From Meconema thalassinum (lineage: Eukaryota; Arthropoda; Insecta; Orthoptera; Tettigoniidae): DNA of 64,000 nucleotides. The translations under genes were made by a program, and so were the position numbers. Under the pieces are notes generated by a model. That model saw only the letters and a program-made list of their open reading frames with translations. It was not told the origin of the DNA and ran no database searches. Shown piece after piece: positions 19,802 to 30,442 of the stretch. Every line of letters starts with the position of its first letter. Within the stretch, counting starts at the first letter, position 1. The stretch is from assembly GCA_946902985.2 (NCBI GenBank), contig OX336397.1, positions 155,241,890-155,305,889 on the forward strand. Direction: 5' to 3'.

Positions 19802-21259
19802 GGGGAACATGTTTTGAACGGACGCTGTGCACCACAAAACAAGACATCACACCCAGGTGCATTACCAACTAACAACTTTATTCTTTACAGTTGACGTATA
19901 CAAAAGAATATCGATGGATTCTCGTTCCTTTTCAGAACACAAACGTAAAGGTCCAAGTAGTGGCGAAAAGAAAGTGAAAACAGTACTCCAGGGTGGATTT
20001 TATAACAGTTGGAGAGCTTCAGTATGGTCTATGTCCTCCAGGAGCATTTATAAAATCTTGGCACCTACGTGGCATGCTCCGTATAAGTCGACGGAGGTCA
20101 CGTTGTGGTATCAGGTCCCAATCTTCAATGAGAGCCTGTTCGAGGTCTTGGAGCGTCTGTGGTGTAACAGGATGCCCACGAACACTTCTGCCAAACCTAT
20201 CCCACACATGCTCGATGCGATTAAGGTCGGGACTCACTGCTGGTTATTCCATCTCTTGAATGTCCAGTTCTCGCAAGACTGGTGATGCGCGCTACATGCA
20301 CCCTGGCACTGTCGTGCATGAGTACGAATTCAGGACCAACACCGTATGCAGCAGCCAACACATGCTGTAGCAGTGTCTGCTCGATGTATCCCGCAGCAGT
20401 AAGATTACCATGGACGACAAGATCCGTACGGCAATCAATACTGATGCCACTCCACACCATCACAGAACCTTGTCCGAATCTGTCGACTTCCTGGACAACA
20501 TTTGGCATGTACTTACTGCTCACCACGGCGACTCCACAAACGTTGACGTCCATCACGCTGTCAGGGGAAATCTGGACTCGTCTGTGAAAAACACAGGTCT
20601 CCTTTGGCGAAGTTGCCAGTTGACGTGGGTACGGGCAAACACAAGGCGAGCTGCATGATGTTGCTGCGTTAAACGGGGCACTCGATCAGGACGTCTGGGT
20701 CGTAAGGACACTTCTCTTAACCTGTTCTTTACTGTCTGGTCGAACATCGTGACTCCAGTGGCCCTTCTGAGGTCTTGTTGCAGTTCTCTGGCAGTTGCTG
20801 AACGACGCCGCAACGCACAGATGGTCAGATATCGGTCATCTTGTGGGGTTGTCATGCGTCCACGGCCTTGTCCAACCCTCTTTGTGAACTGGCCTGTCTC
20901 ACTGTAGCGATTCTACAAGCGTTGAATAACTGACGGAGACACATTGAGATCCACAGCAACGTAACGAATAGTCCATCCTTCCTGGATCAAAGTGACAGCC
21001 CTTGGGACTTGAACCTCGTTAAGATGGCTCGTGCCATGTGCTGGTTTACGTACAACGTGCTCAAATGACCGCAGTAGTTTGTGAACCTCACAACAACACA
21101 CGGACACACACTATTCACTTTGTTTTGAGGGATCACCGGACAGTTTAATGCATGGCTACGCCTACAGATGGAATTAACTTCGATTTGACATACCCTTAGT
21201 TGCTAAGGTCTCAAGGCATGCTAACGTTCACATACCAGACGTTACAAAACATGTTCCCC
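19802..21259 (-). mobile_element. Tc1-like transposon (1.46 kb), inactive
   Basis: The terminal inverted repeat ggggaacatgttttg is perfect over 15 bp at both ends, with TA target duplications at 19800-19801 and 21260-21261. The length is about that of a complete Tc1-type element. The minus strand encodes the whole transposase but in at least four pieces in different frames, so the element is dead through small indels rather than deletion. Confidence 0.92.
20019..21107 (-). pseudogene. Tc1 transposase, full-length but frameshifted
   Basis: From N to C terminus on the minus strand: 21107-20913 encodes the first helix-turn-helix (AVTLIQEGWTIRYVAVDLNV). 20855-20553 encodes the second helix-turn-helix and the first catalytic aspartate (VFFTDESRFPL). 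20556-20221 includes GQGSVMVWSGIS and the second aspartate (FVLMHDSARVHVA). 20237-20019 includes LNRIEHVWDRFGR with the glutamate of the DD34E triad. All three catalytic residues are recognisable. Frame changes lie near 20900, 20555 and 20235. Tc1 transposases have about 340 residues, which the summed pieces match. Confidence 0.88.
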
Positions 21260-21313
21260 TAATTTCTTTTAACTATGTATTTACAACATAATATTCATGA
21301 TGGTACATCCTCG

Positions 21314-22235
21314 GTATTTATTATTATTATTATTATTAATCTTGATTGGTCACATTGGACCACTTGAGTCGTTCCACAATCACTTCTTCTTTGAAGGTAG
21401 TACTGCTTGGTTCTTGCGCTCTTTCTAGTACTTTTTCATTCTTTCAGATCGGGATTTTCTCAACTCATCTGAAATCTCCATAGGCTTTCTGTGTGTCATT
21501 TCTGCAGAAAATTTGTGAGTTTTAAGAATGGTGTTAATTTTATTTTTCTCCTCGGCATCTGTTATCTTGAGTCCAACTGCTTTGAGATCTTGTTGGATTT
21601 CTTGGATCCATTTTCCTCCAGTTTTCTTTCCTAGATTTCTCATCACCAGTTGGCGTACAATTCTGTTTTCTGGAAGCCGTAAGATGTGAAAAAAATATGA
21701 AATTCTTTTCTTCTTCATTGTGCTGGTGATTGGATCAATCTCACGATAGACAGTTTCATTTGGGAGAATCCTCCAGACTCCCTCAACCTGATACTTTTTA
21801 TTTATGCACGTTCTAATGATTCTTCTTTCCGTTTTGAGGAGCTGATCAGTTCTTTGTTCATTTTTAATTTGGAACAGTGTTTCACAAGCATAAGTGGCTT
21901 CAGGGAGATTTACAGTTTTATAATGTTGGATCTTAGTAGCTATTGATAGGCATTTTTTATTATATGTTGACCAGGTTAGAGATTGTGCCTTTTTCATTTT
22001 ATTTGTTCTATTTATCCAAGTTACTTTTTCGTTTAAGTTATGTGTTATAATTTCTCCAAGATACTTAAATTGAGGAACTAGGTTAATTTTATTATCATTT
22101 ATATAGACTTCATTTATATCTAAGGGTTTCGTAGGCATGATCTCAGTTTTTTCAAAGGATATCTGTAATCCTATCCCTTGAGCAATTTCTTGGAGACTAG
22201 TGATCTGAGTACAAACCTCTTCCTTGTCTAGTGCT
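21314..22235 (-). pseudogene. LINE-B, C-terminal region with a long open frame
   Basis: A 237-codon frame (22138-21425) is open on the minus strand and extends upstream to about 22235. Its blocks are QISFEKTEI, NLVPQFKYLGEIITHNLNEK, STYNKKCLSIATKIQHYKTV, YACETLFQIKNEQRTDQLLK, ERRIIRTCINKKYQVEGVWR, ISYFFHILRLPENRIVRQLV and a basic end SRSERMKKY. This is the thumb/C-terminal region of a non-LTR reverse transcriptase; the palm with its YADD box is truncated away. The element's 3' end, ggtccaatgtgaccaatcaa, is followed by an (AAT)n tail at 21316-21337. Confidence 0.85.
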
Positions 22236-22295
22236 CATAAATATTTATGAGTTTACTTTACATGAAAAAAAAAATCATTCAGTTCAGACTGGTAT

Positions 22296-22415
22296 CTCTT
22301 GTTAAATCGAAACTGGTCATTCAAGTGTATTTATTATTATGGTTTTTTTTTCAGAATTATGGAATAACCCATCTCATTTGGCTACAATCGTGTTGACCGA
22401 CTGAAAAGCATCAAA
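22296..22415 (+). repeat. Repeat U copy
   Basis: It contains aatcgaaactggtcattcaa and ends ttgaccgactgaaaagc, as in the copy at 579-725. A T run and ttattattat separate the two constant parts. Confidence 0.5.
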
Positions 22416-22439
22416 CTTTTGTTTACTAAGGCCACTCTG

Positions 22440-23100
22440 AAAAATGGCTTCAAACACCCTATTTAAAGTAGCCTACTTTTTAGTCTTGCACCATATTTGT
22501 ATTTTGCTAACTGCATGATCAATGTGGCCTAATACCATGAATGTACACGGGACTGCTGTCCAATGTACCCCCGTCCCCCAGAACATTATTTTATGGACAT
22601 CGTTCTGATATCCAGTGTTATTGTGGTGTCTGTTCTAATGCGTGTATTTACAATCGAGACTAGAAATAGTGAGAGGTTGGCCGTGGTCTCAAGTTACGGC
22701 AATTGCCAGGAGAAGTACGAAACCACTTCTAATAAGATGGCAAAGCCGAGAATCTAACTCCGGGGTGACGTCACGAGGCGGACGTAGCTGTTCTATGTTT
22801 GGGCACATTCGACCAAGAATGTCGAGCGAGCGCTCCCTAGAGTGAAACACACGGATTTGTGACGTCACTCTTCCTCGCATATCGGGGTCAGGTGGCTTAC
22901 ATCAGAGCTTATGTCAAGGCGCTGGCTGTTGGGTGAACGAACTGAACACACCTTGTGACAACCAAGACGATACATACCTAGGAGCCAAGAGGATGTAACG
23001 CCCTTTAGACAGGAGATACCATGAAAAACAAGATGTTCAGTAAAGAACATATATTATAGCCTTTTTTCTCCTAAATGATTATGATAATTGTTTTAAGGGG
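22440..23100. other. Mostly unassigned; SINE-H-like piece and paired gtgacgtcac palindromes
   Basis: Positions 22612-22757 resemble a degraded minus-strand SINE-H. Two identical 10-bp palindromes, gtgacgtcac, lie at 22765-22774 and 22859-22868. I see no coding frame with a recognisable domain. Confidence 0.45.
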
Positions 23101-23111
23101 CGTAACATCTA

Positions 23112-23540
23112 ATGACAACAGGTACACCATCAAACATTATGATAGATTATATGATAGATAATAAGTTAATCACAGAGGTGAATAGTTTCTGTTTGTATCA
23201 ACCATTAGTAGTAGTGGCTCATGCAGTCAAAGAGATTCGCCGAAGACTTGCCTTAGGAAGAGCAGCTTTAAAAGGCCTGGATAAGATCTTCAAATGTTCA
23301 GATGTATATTTGCCTACTAAAATTAGAATGGTAAGGCACTAGTCTTTCCCATAGCTACATATGGTTGCAAAAGCTTGACCATAAGGAAACGAGATAGGAA
23401 GTATATTGATGCATTTGAGCTCTGGGGTTTGAGAAGGATACTGTGTATTCCTTGGACAGCCAAGAAGACAAATGTATGGGTAATTTAAAAAATCAAACCA
23501 GATCCGTCTCTTGAAGCATTGATAGCAAGATTACAGCTGT
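23112..23540 (+). pseudogene. LINE-E reverse-transcriptase C-terminal region, first part
   Basis: The plus strand encodes KEIRRRLALGRAALKGLDKI, SDVYLPTKIRMV, then after a frameshift IDAFELWGLRRILCIPWTA in the expected place. This is the post-palm region of a non-LTR (craniofacial development protein 2-like) reverse transcriptase. The gene continues at 24289 after a nested hAT-like element. The frame is broken near 23342. Confidence 0.75.
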
Positions 23541-24280
23541 CAGGCGTGGATTCAAAGAGGGGGGGGGGTCACGGAGACCAATTTTTTTTTGCAAACTCAA
23601 AAAACGAAAACATAATTACCAGACAAATAAAACTTAACGAATTTTAACTGAAAAACAGTTTTTTTTTTCATTTAATCAATACTGAATTATCTTTATTGGA
23701 ATTATTACGTTCTTTTACAACTGTACACATTTACAACTTCTAACCTCTTGTATAAAAACTATTTATTAGTTATACAACAAAATCAACTCGTCTATTTTGT
23801 TTAGCAAACCTTGTGATTACCTAATCGATGTTTATAGTGATGTCACGATGAATGTGCAGCAATGCACGGATAGGAAACAGGAGCTTTTTTCGCACCAAAA
23901 ATTTTTGCCGACGTCCAAACTGCAAGCTTGGTTGGCAATTTAAGCTGTGACTTTCTCCCTTTGTCGGTACCAACTCGACTTGCCGAAACTGTTACGTACC
24001 TTGATCCTTTTCTCGAAGCTCGATGTAAAAGTCGCAAAACACGCCGTTGCAATTTGTACGAATATTTTTGGTGCGCTAAACGCATCAAATTTCTATCCAT
24101 GAAGCTTGCAAAAAAATTGGTCTGGTTTTGTACGTTTGGTTACTTTGTGATTGCGTTTTTAGTGATACCATTTCTCTTAACAATTTCGATTCTCTAAACC
24201 CCCCCCCCCCCCCAAAGCCAAACTCTACATCGATTCTCTGACCCCCCCCCCAAAAAAAAAAAACTCTAGATCCGCACCTG
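23541..24280. mobile_element. hAT-like element (740 bp) nested in LINE-E
   Basis: The ends CAGGCGTGGATTC and, inverted, CAGGTGCGGATCTAGAG are followed inwards by G/C homopolymer blocks. The flanks are acagctgt (23533-23540) and acagcggt (24281-24288), an 8-bp duplication with one mismatch. CAGG-type ends and 8-bp duplications indicate hAT. Overlapping open frames of 85-89 codons on both strands lack any transposase motif, so it is non-autonomous. Confidence 0.85.
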
Positions 24281-24560
24281 ACAGCGGTCATATTTTGGAC
24301 ATTATGAGACGTTCTGATTCGTTGGAAAAGACAATTATGCTTGGAAAGGTGGAAGGGTCACGGAGAAGAGGGCGGCCAGCATTAAGATGGGTCGACTCCA
24401 TCAAATCCAACGTGAAGGATCTGAAGCATATGGCTGAAGACCGAATCATATGGAGACATTCGATCCATGCAGTCGCTAGGAGTCGACGCCGACTTGATGG
24501 CACCTGATCATCATCAACATCTAGGTTATCGGCCCCTAATGGTCTGGGTGATCGTGAAAA
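24281..24560 (+). pseudogene. LINE-E reverse-transcriptase C-terminus, second part
   Basis: The frame resumes exactly at the duplicated base group. It encodes FGHI-equivalent FWTL/DIMRRSDSLEKTIMLGKV, then RRRGRPALRWVDSIKSNVKD and a final HAVARSRRRLDGT before the stop at 24505-24507. GRP-x-x-RW-D followed by a W-x-x---H-VA-SR-RL end is the standard C-terminus of this LINE group. The sequence to 24560 is the 3' untranslated part. Confidence 0.8.
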
Positions 24561-24599
24561 TAACAATGAAATGAAAACCATAACGAATATTAAGTTAGC

Positions 24600-25200
24600 C
24601 TTAAAATACTGCAAATGGGAACTCAGATTGAAACGGCTCACAAAACTGTAGAATGGAAATGTTCTTACAAAAGGTAATTTAGACGGAAAATACTCACAAA
24701 AGGAAGAGATTGAAAAATACGCACAAAGTGTACTTTAGGTTCAAAATAATTACAAAATGCAATGTAGATTCGAAATATTCACCAAATGAAATTGAAATTT
24801 AAATATATTTACAAATGCAATTGAGATTGAAAATATGTACAAAATGCAATTGAGATTGAAAATTCTTACAAAATGCAATTAAATATGAAAATACACAATG
24901 CAAGTAAGATTAAAAAAGGCCGCTTCAGATTCAAAATACTTACTAAGTGCAACTGAAATTGAAAATACTTACAAAATGTAATTGAAATTGAAAATCCTTA
25001 CATATTGTATGGTAGATCCAAAATACTCACAATATGTGGAAGCCCGCGAATCAAAATACTGTACTGACAAAATGCAATTTAGATTGAAAATACAAGATGG
25101 AGTTTAGATCGAAAATACTTACGAAATGCAATGTAGATTGAAAATACTTACAAAATGTGGTTGAGATTTAAAATACTCACAGAATGTAATTTAGATACAC
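24600..25200. repeat. Degenerate ~29-bp tandem array
   Basis: About 19 diverged copies of a unit close to aaaatgcaattgagattg plus aaaatacttac follow one another. Units are 27-33 bp and differ by several substitutions and small indels. The array is A-rich on the plus strand with no frame conserved. Its divergence suggests an old array. Confidence 0.75.
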
Positions 25201-25239
25201 GGGGAGCCAATTAACAAAAACATTGCGGGAATCTTAAAA

Positions 25240-25560
25240 GAGAAAATGAAATATAATGAAAATAAAACAGGAACAGGAAGTCTGACCCCTCGAAGAATGA
25301 GGGATCAGGAAAGATGAGACAAGGGCCAATTAAGGAAGGAAAGTGAAAAATTCCCTAGGCCTCGGATACCCTAATACCGTCGGGGTCGGAAAATAACAAG
25401 AGTTGACCAAGGGAGGTCGAGAGGAAAGATAATAGAGAGGAGCCCGGCACAAGGAAGTGGAAGCAATACCGGACTCAGCTGGGGTCCCGTGGTCGCCAAC
25501 CCACATCCCACTAGTCGTGAGCCCCTCGGGGCTCTCCTAAATGTATGGGTACGGTTATAA
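25240..25560 (+). repeat. Repeat V copy 1
   Basis: Shared phrases are ctcgaagaatgaggga, taataccgtcggggtcgg, gagttgaccaagggaggtcg and gtcccgtggtcgccaac. Related sequence lies at 26060-26240 and about 31080-31320. It is a dispersed repeat, possibly the untranslated region of a LINE. I recognise similar phrases from insect genomes but cannot name the family. Confidence 0.5.
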
Positions 25561-25834
25561 TCCTTTGTCCTTATCAAGGAGTATAATTGAATGTTCTTGT
25601 GATGGGCGGTAAATGTTGTATCCTACATGAGCCTTCCCGTTCACTAAGATTCGTTGTAATTTGGCTTTTTCGTCCAGAGGAATTGACTGAAACATTAGAA
25701 AAGTACGCCCATCCACCATCTTGAATGTGTGGAATTTGTTTATATTGCGCCTTCTCCAGAGAAAGCCCTCTATGTGAAATTACACGTTTGCTGAGTTTCG
25801 TCATTGTAACTAATAAATAATAAATTTACATTAC

Positions 25835-26055
25835 AACACTAAGACATGTGGTTATGTACGGATCGGAAGGTTGGGTTCTGAATAGAAGAGAAGAAGACTG
25901 GCTGCGAAGATGGGAAAGGAAGATCTTGAGGAAAATATACAGGCCAGTGAGAGAGGAGGAAGGTTGGAGAATAAGGACAGATGTGGAACTACATGAACTC
26001 GAATAATACTAACTGCAAACTTACATACTAGAAGAAGAAATGGTAAACAAATAAA
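25835..26055 (+). pseudogene. LINE-F reverse-transcriptase C-terminal fragment
   Basis: The plus strand reads YGSEGWVLNRREEDWLRRWE, then KILRKIYRPVREEEGWRIRT and DVELHELE before a stop. The YGSE-W pattern followed by R-E---WERKILRKI-GP is the post-palm region of a non-LTR reverse transcriptase. It is different from LINE-A, -B and -E. Only about 60 codons are preserved. Confidence 0.7.
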
Positions 26056-26059
26056 GGAT

Positions 26060-26240
26060 AAGGCAAATAAAGGATAGGAAGAAAAATGCCCTCAACCCTC
26101 GAAGAATGAGGATTGAGGTACTTGGAAGGAAGGAGAGCCATGAAAGGCAGATAGGAAAGGGAAAGAGGAGAGGGCCCGCCCAAAAGTCAGAGGAATAAGG
26201 GGACAAAACGGACCCAGCTTAGGAATCCCTCGGGATCGAC
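26060..26240 (+). repeat. Repeat V copy 2 (partial)
   Basis: It contains cctcgaagaatgaggattg and aggaatccctcgggatcg, as in the copies at 25240 and 31080. It directly precedes the cysteine-rich open frame. Confidence 0.45.
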
Positions 26241-26251
26241 AACTTCCAATA

Positions 26252-26844
26252 TTTGTTCGATCTGCTGTCAGCGCAAAAGTCAACCTCGCTCGTCTGCCCC
26301 CAACCGAAGAGGCTGCTGCCCAATATTCCTACAGAACCTACAACCAGGTGCAGCAGTGGTTGAGAAACAGCCCACAAAGTGGGGATGGAGAAGGAGTCAG
26401 CAGGGGCTGACACCGGTGACCTCAAACAAGGAACCAGTGCCGCAAACTCTACTCAAACTCCTGTCATGCAGGTAAGGTAATCCATTCGTATTAGGTCGGT
26501 CCTAATCAATGTCCACTGCTGGATATAGGATTTTTTTTAATGATTGAAATTAAAATATTTGAATCCATTGTAACCTCTATTTATAATAACTGGTGAATTT
26601 CTTGTCATGCAGGTGCCTGAAAGAGTGCGGAGCAGGGCCATGCTCCTGCCGGAGAGCTCTCTGTAAAATTTGTCGGGGGAAGACCTGCCTTAATTCTCCT
26701 AACCTAGACATGATTGAGTCAGATGAAAACGACAACTTCGACGTCCCCCTTTTACATCCAGATCCAACTATACAGTCTCCGGAGCCCCAGGAAGAGCCTT
26801 ATGATGAACCCGGGCCTTCCAAAAGAATGCTACTGTCTCGCTAA
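26252..26844 (+). pseudogene. Transposon-associated ORF C-terminus with cysteine-rich domain
   Basis: The frame FVRSAVSAKVNLARLPPT, then QYSYRTYNQVQQWL, breaks by frameshift near 26400. It continues LTPVTSNKEPVPQTLLKLLS up to 26470 and resumes at 26613 with CLKECGAGPCSCRRALCKIC, then GKTCLNSP, an acidic stretch and a stop at 26842-26844. The LPPT--A--Q---R-Y-QVQQW and C-C---C---CSCR----C--C-G--C-N arrangement recurs in many uncharacterised insect proteins that look element-borne. I cannot name the family. The 142-bp gap at 26471-26612 starts gtaagg and ends catgcag, so it may be an intron. It is also flanked by a 10-bp direct repeat, tcatgcaggt. Confidence 0.55.
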
Positions 26845-26859
26845 GTTCAGGTAAGCCTA

Positions 26860-27192
26860 ACTAATTACACCTGTGTGAAGCTAAATTATAAAGGTTAAAC
26901 ATTTGACAAACGCTCTTAGGTTCCGACGTTCGTCACCAGGAGCCGACTGCGGTGGCATCTGGTAATCAAATTCTGAACTAGTAGTCGTTGACGGTGGCGT
27001 TTGGCGGCAAAAGTAGGAACTACTTGAAAAAAATCAATGTCTGCAGTCCTCACTCGAATTGAAAACAGATAACACACACTAATACAGTCATCACAATTAA
27101 CACCGGTTATCAGACAGATTCTACACACACCCAAAGTACACGGGGATACATGACCGCGTTGTCGCAGCCCCTAAACTGAGGAACCAACCAAC
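26860..27192 (+). mobile_element. SINE-A, 5'-truncated
   Basis: It begins inside the body at ctaattacacctgtgtgaag and runs to the aaccaaccaac tail. The tRNA-like head is absent. Confidence 0.8.
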
Positions 27193-28156
27193 ATACCTAC
27201 CCTGTTGTTGTAATTTAGTAATAAATAGTAGGTAATTGACGTGTTGCGTGTTTCTGTCGCAGGTGTTATAAGGTCCCTGAGGTCCCTCCATCACTTCGCC
27301 ACTGTGACTTCAATATTGATAAGAAATTACAAATTATTATTAATTGTATTCAATTTCGTTTTGCATGATAAATAATTTTCCACTGATTGATGTTTTTCTT
27401 ATCCTTTAAAAATGTTCTACAATTCGTCAGGCTACACTTTTTGAAAAATCCTATTTCCTAATTTTTGTTTACCTGATAGGCCTAACAAGACAACTATTGG
27501 TCGTACAACGTTTTACTTCTGCTTAAATTAAAGCTAAATAACTGCTCTATAACTTTACTTCTTATGACTTCCCTCGTAAAATGAGTATTATAGACTGTAT
27601 TGTGTTCAAAAGACTAGCTTACTACAAATTTCTAACTTTTTGGGAAAAAAATGGCCCATTTTCGAAATGTTGTATCTCGAGATCTATAAGACATACAGAG
27701 CTGAGGTTGCGCTCAAATTGTCGCCAATTTTGTCTTCTTTACAAGTGTCATGAATGACTTTTCTGTAGAATGCATGTTTTAGAAGTTGTAAGCCAAAAAC
27801 TGAAAAAAGTCTGAAAATTTCGAGGTTTTTCGAGCACCACTAAGTTAGCACAGGTCTTCCGAAGTTGCAAACTTGGTTTTACACTGTTGGTATCTATCCT
27901 AACATCATCCCAAAAAATCAGAACCTTGCATTTTTTGCGACATAGAATGTTTTAGATGACCGTCGAGATTATCGTAAAACACTCGATGCTATCTGGCCTC
28001 ATGGGTTGGTCCAAGGACATGCGAACTTGTTGCTATTGTTGATAATAACAGAGGCCTAGAGTGAACAGGTGTTCGATAAGCAGGTGCGAGCAGGCTGTCG
28101 CTACCAAGCTGCTCAAGCATTCTGTGGAGAGTCAGTGGCTAGCTGACCCAATGCCC
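27193..28156. other. Unassigned sequence
   Basis: A tttctgtcgcag|gt acceptor-like site lies at 27262. Otherwise this AT-rich block of nearly 1 kb has no recognisable coding frame or repeat match in the window. Confidence 0.45.
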
Positions 28157-28164
28157 AGTAAACT

Positions 28165-29119
28165 CAAGGATCATGTAAGTATAAGAGAATCGTCACTTTT
28201 AGTTATAGAATTTCCGAGAGAGAACACCGCCTGAGGGTATGGATTGTACTTGCAAGTTTGGCAACATAAAAAGTAAAAAGCCATATGAATGTAGCCTTTA
28301 TTACACGTAATTGAACCGTATCTTCTGCGATGAGTTATTGATTATTGATGAAAATAACACAAACATAACTGCGCCTTTCGCTAGGCACTGAAATATACGT
28401 CCAGATAGGAAAATAATACATTTTGATATATATCAATGTTGGCAATAGATTTGTCACGAAGGACACAGTTATGCCGTTCTAGAGCTCAATTCACCTTTAG
28501 GCTAATTAAAAATGCTCTTCTACTCTACAGAATTGTTGGGATATTGGATGAATATAAAGAAAACTGTCCAAATGCACACACTATATTGCCATAACCTCAC
28601 TTTTTGCCTAGCATGCCGGCTGCCACCCACCTCTCCCCGTAGCCCTAAACCACAATTTGCATTGCAATGCAAAGGAGAATGGGTAAGAAAACAAACAAGA
28701 GATGAAATGCACACATTTATTCTCTCTATATTTTTATTCGAGCGTAGTCCATATTGCCCACTAGTTTTACACATGGTCAACGCCAGGAAGATGAAAATTG
28801 CCGTTTTGTTCTTACTATCATTATAATTCTTACATCCCGGTGCTTGGCAATTTTTCCTCCCTTGCAGTGGCATTATTGACTCTCAACCCAATTCAAATAA
28901 ATAATCAAAATACTGAACAAATCAAAACAACCAACAACACCACGAGGAAAATCAATCAAAACAGACTATTCCCGCTTCCGCCAGTCGGTTTGATATGAGC
29001 GTTCATGAGTGCCAACTACGGAACCTTAGTGCTAAAATTAATTCTTTATTGGTTGGCAGAACATCCAGTACAGGGCCTTACCCCGACCCACGCGCTCCCT
29101 ATGATCTGTCATCCACCTG
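28165..29119 (+). mobile_element. Repeat R copy 3 (955 bp)
   Basis: The ends CAAGGATCATGTAA and GTCATCCACCTG are flanked by the perfect 8-bp duplication agtaaact (28157-28164 and 29120-29127). A minus-strand frame of 117 codons (28873-28520) starts MPLQGRKNCQAPGCKNYND, with a C-x4-C reminiscent of a THAP zinc-finger start, but later THAP residues are not evident. This is the most complete copy. Confidence 0.9.
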
Positions 29120-29127
29120 AGTAAACT

Positions 29128-29360
29128 GAGAGCGATCAGGGAAACTACTCGCGTCAAAAGTCGCGTTCAGGGTAGCTAAAGTGGTCGAATGAGATCGTGT
29201 ATGTACGTGTATGAACGGAACGGTGAGAAGAGTGCGAGTTGTTAAAATGCAATCACATTGAATGGATTCAACTGATACAACCTGTATCCAGTGATAGCCT
29301 ACATTTCGATTTTATTTTTCTGTCGCTTTGCCGGGAGGTTATCTGTCTGTTGATGAAGAT
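29128..29360. other. Unassigned sequence
   Basis: I see no repeat match or domain. Confidence 0.4.
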
Positions 29361-29365
29361 CCAAG

Positions 29366-29560
29366 TAACAAAAGAAGGAGTGGGAGAGGCGAGATGTTTC
29401 TGGCAACTGCTAATGAAGAGAAGAGAGAGGTTGGTAGGACATCCAGGAATAGCAAGTTTAGTTATGGAAGGAAGAGTCGAGGATAAGAACTATAGGGGTA
29501 GACCAAGATTATAATACTGTAAACAGATTGCTTCGGATGTAGGTTGTGGTAGCTATGAAC
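29366..29560 (+). pseudogene. LINE-A fragment
   Basis: It encodes RCFWQLLMKRRERLVGHPGI, ASLVMEGRVEDKNYRGRPRL and the ASDVGC region of the LINE-A C-terminus. Both ends are truncated. A short deletion removes the part equivalent to HILRH. Confidence 0.75.
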
Positions 29561-29579
29561 CAGCAAATTTGTTTGGTTG

Positions 29580-30442
29580 ATTCCTCAGTTATTTATTTAA
29601 TCGTATGGTGAATTACATAAAAACAAATCACAAATCCAAGTTCAAGTTTTGGAACCATTCCACAGTACATTCTCGAAGATGAAACAGATCACTAGGGCTC
29701 CCGGAGTAGGCGTGTAGAGGGCAGCGTTGGATGATATGGTCCATGGTCTGTTCCTCCTCATTTCATTGACACAATGGGGAATCTATCCAACCCCACTTAT
29801 GGCATAGGTAATTGCAACGGCCGTGCCTGGTTCTCAGTCTATTGAGGCGACACCATAATTTTCTAGGAAGGTCAAATCCTTGTATTTTCACCGTTGGGTT
29901 GATCTCCTGGGCACTAGTTCCAGACGTTGAGTTTGACCATTCGTCCTGCCAGCATTGGTTTAGGTTGAATCGATTTGCCAGAAGTTGGTCGGCCAATAAA
30001 CTGGTTGGTCTCCTCGAATGAAGTCGCTTCGGTGGTGGGTGGCAGAATTCCTGGTGTATTGGTAATGAGGGAGAAGCATAGATCTTCTTTGCTTCTCTGA
30101 TCAGAGCTTCCTTCCTCCTCAGGTGAGGTGGTGGAATGTGGCTGAGTACTGGTAGCCAGTGGCGAGGGGTTGATTTTATGGTGCCGGTTATGCAACGCAT
30201 AGTGTCATTCAGCTTGGTATCCACTTTATGCACATGTGCAGTTTCCAACCATACTGGAGCACAGTATTCCGCTGCAGAATAGACTAGACTGATACCCGTT
30301 AATCTTAAGCAGTCCGCCGTGGCTCCCCATGAACTACCGCAAAGCTTGTGCAGGATGTTATTTCTGGTGGAAATTTTGCGAGAGAGCTTGGTGAGGTGTT
30401 CTTTGTAGCTCAGAGTTCGGTCCAGCGTGACACCTAGGTATT
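29580..30442 (-). pseudogene. LINE-D, reverse-transcriptase C-terminal half
   Basis: The minus strand is open from about 30442 to 29766, then passes one in-frame TGA where the family has a cysteine codon, and stays open to 29633. Blocks: YLGVTLDRTLSYKEHLTKLS, NNILHKLCGSSWGATADCLR, LVYSAAEYCAPVW, RCITGTIKSTPRHWLPVLSH, then GFDLPRKLWCRLNRLRTRHG, RCNYLCHKWGWIDSPLC and QTMDHIIQRCPL. The final W-G-W--SP-C-C------H----CPL zinc-knuckle-like end is standard for jockey/CR1-like LINEs. The copy is 5'-truncated at 30442, where a SINE-A begins. Confidence 0.85.

Noticed and set aside
19827..20658. Plus-strand open frames of 82-152 codons
   Set aside because: They are antisense shadows of the Tc1 transposase on the minus strand.
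23843..24197. Open frames of 85-89 codons inside the hAT-like element
   Set aside because: Overlapping frames on opposite strands, with no BED, hATC or other transposase motif visible.
28520..28873. THAP domain in repeat R (minus strand)
   Set aside because: Only an initial C-x4-C spacing resembles THAP. The later conserved Trp, Cys, His and AVPTIF-type residues are not evident, so no domain call is made.
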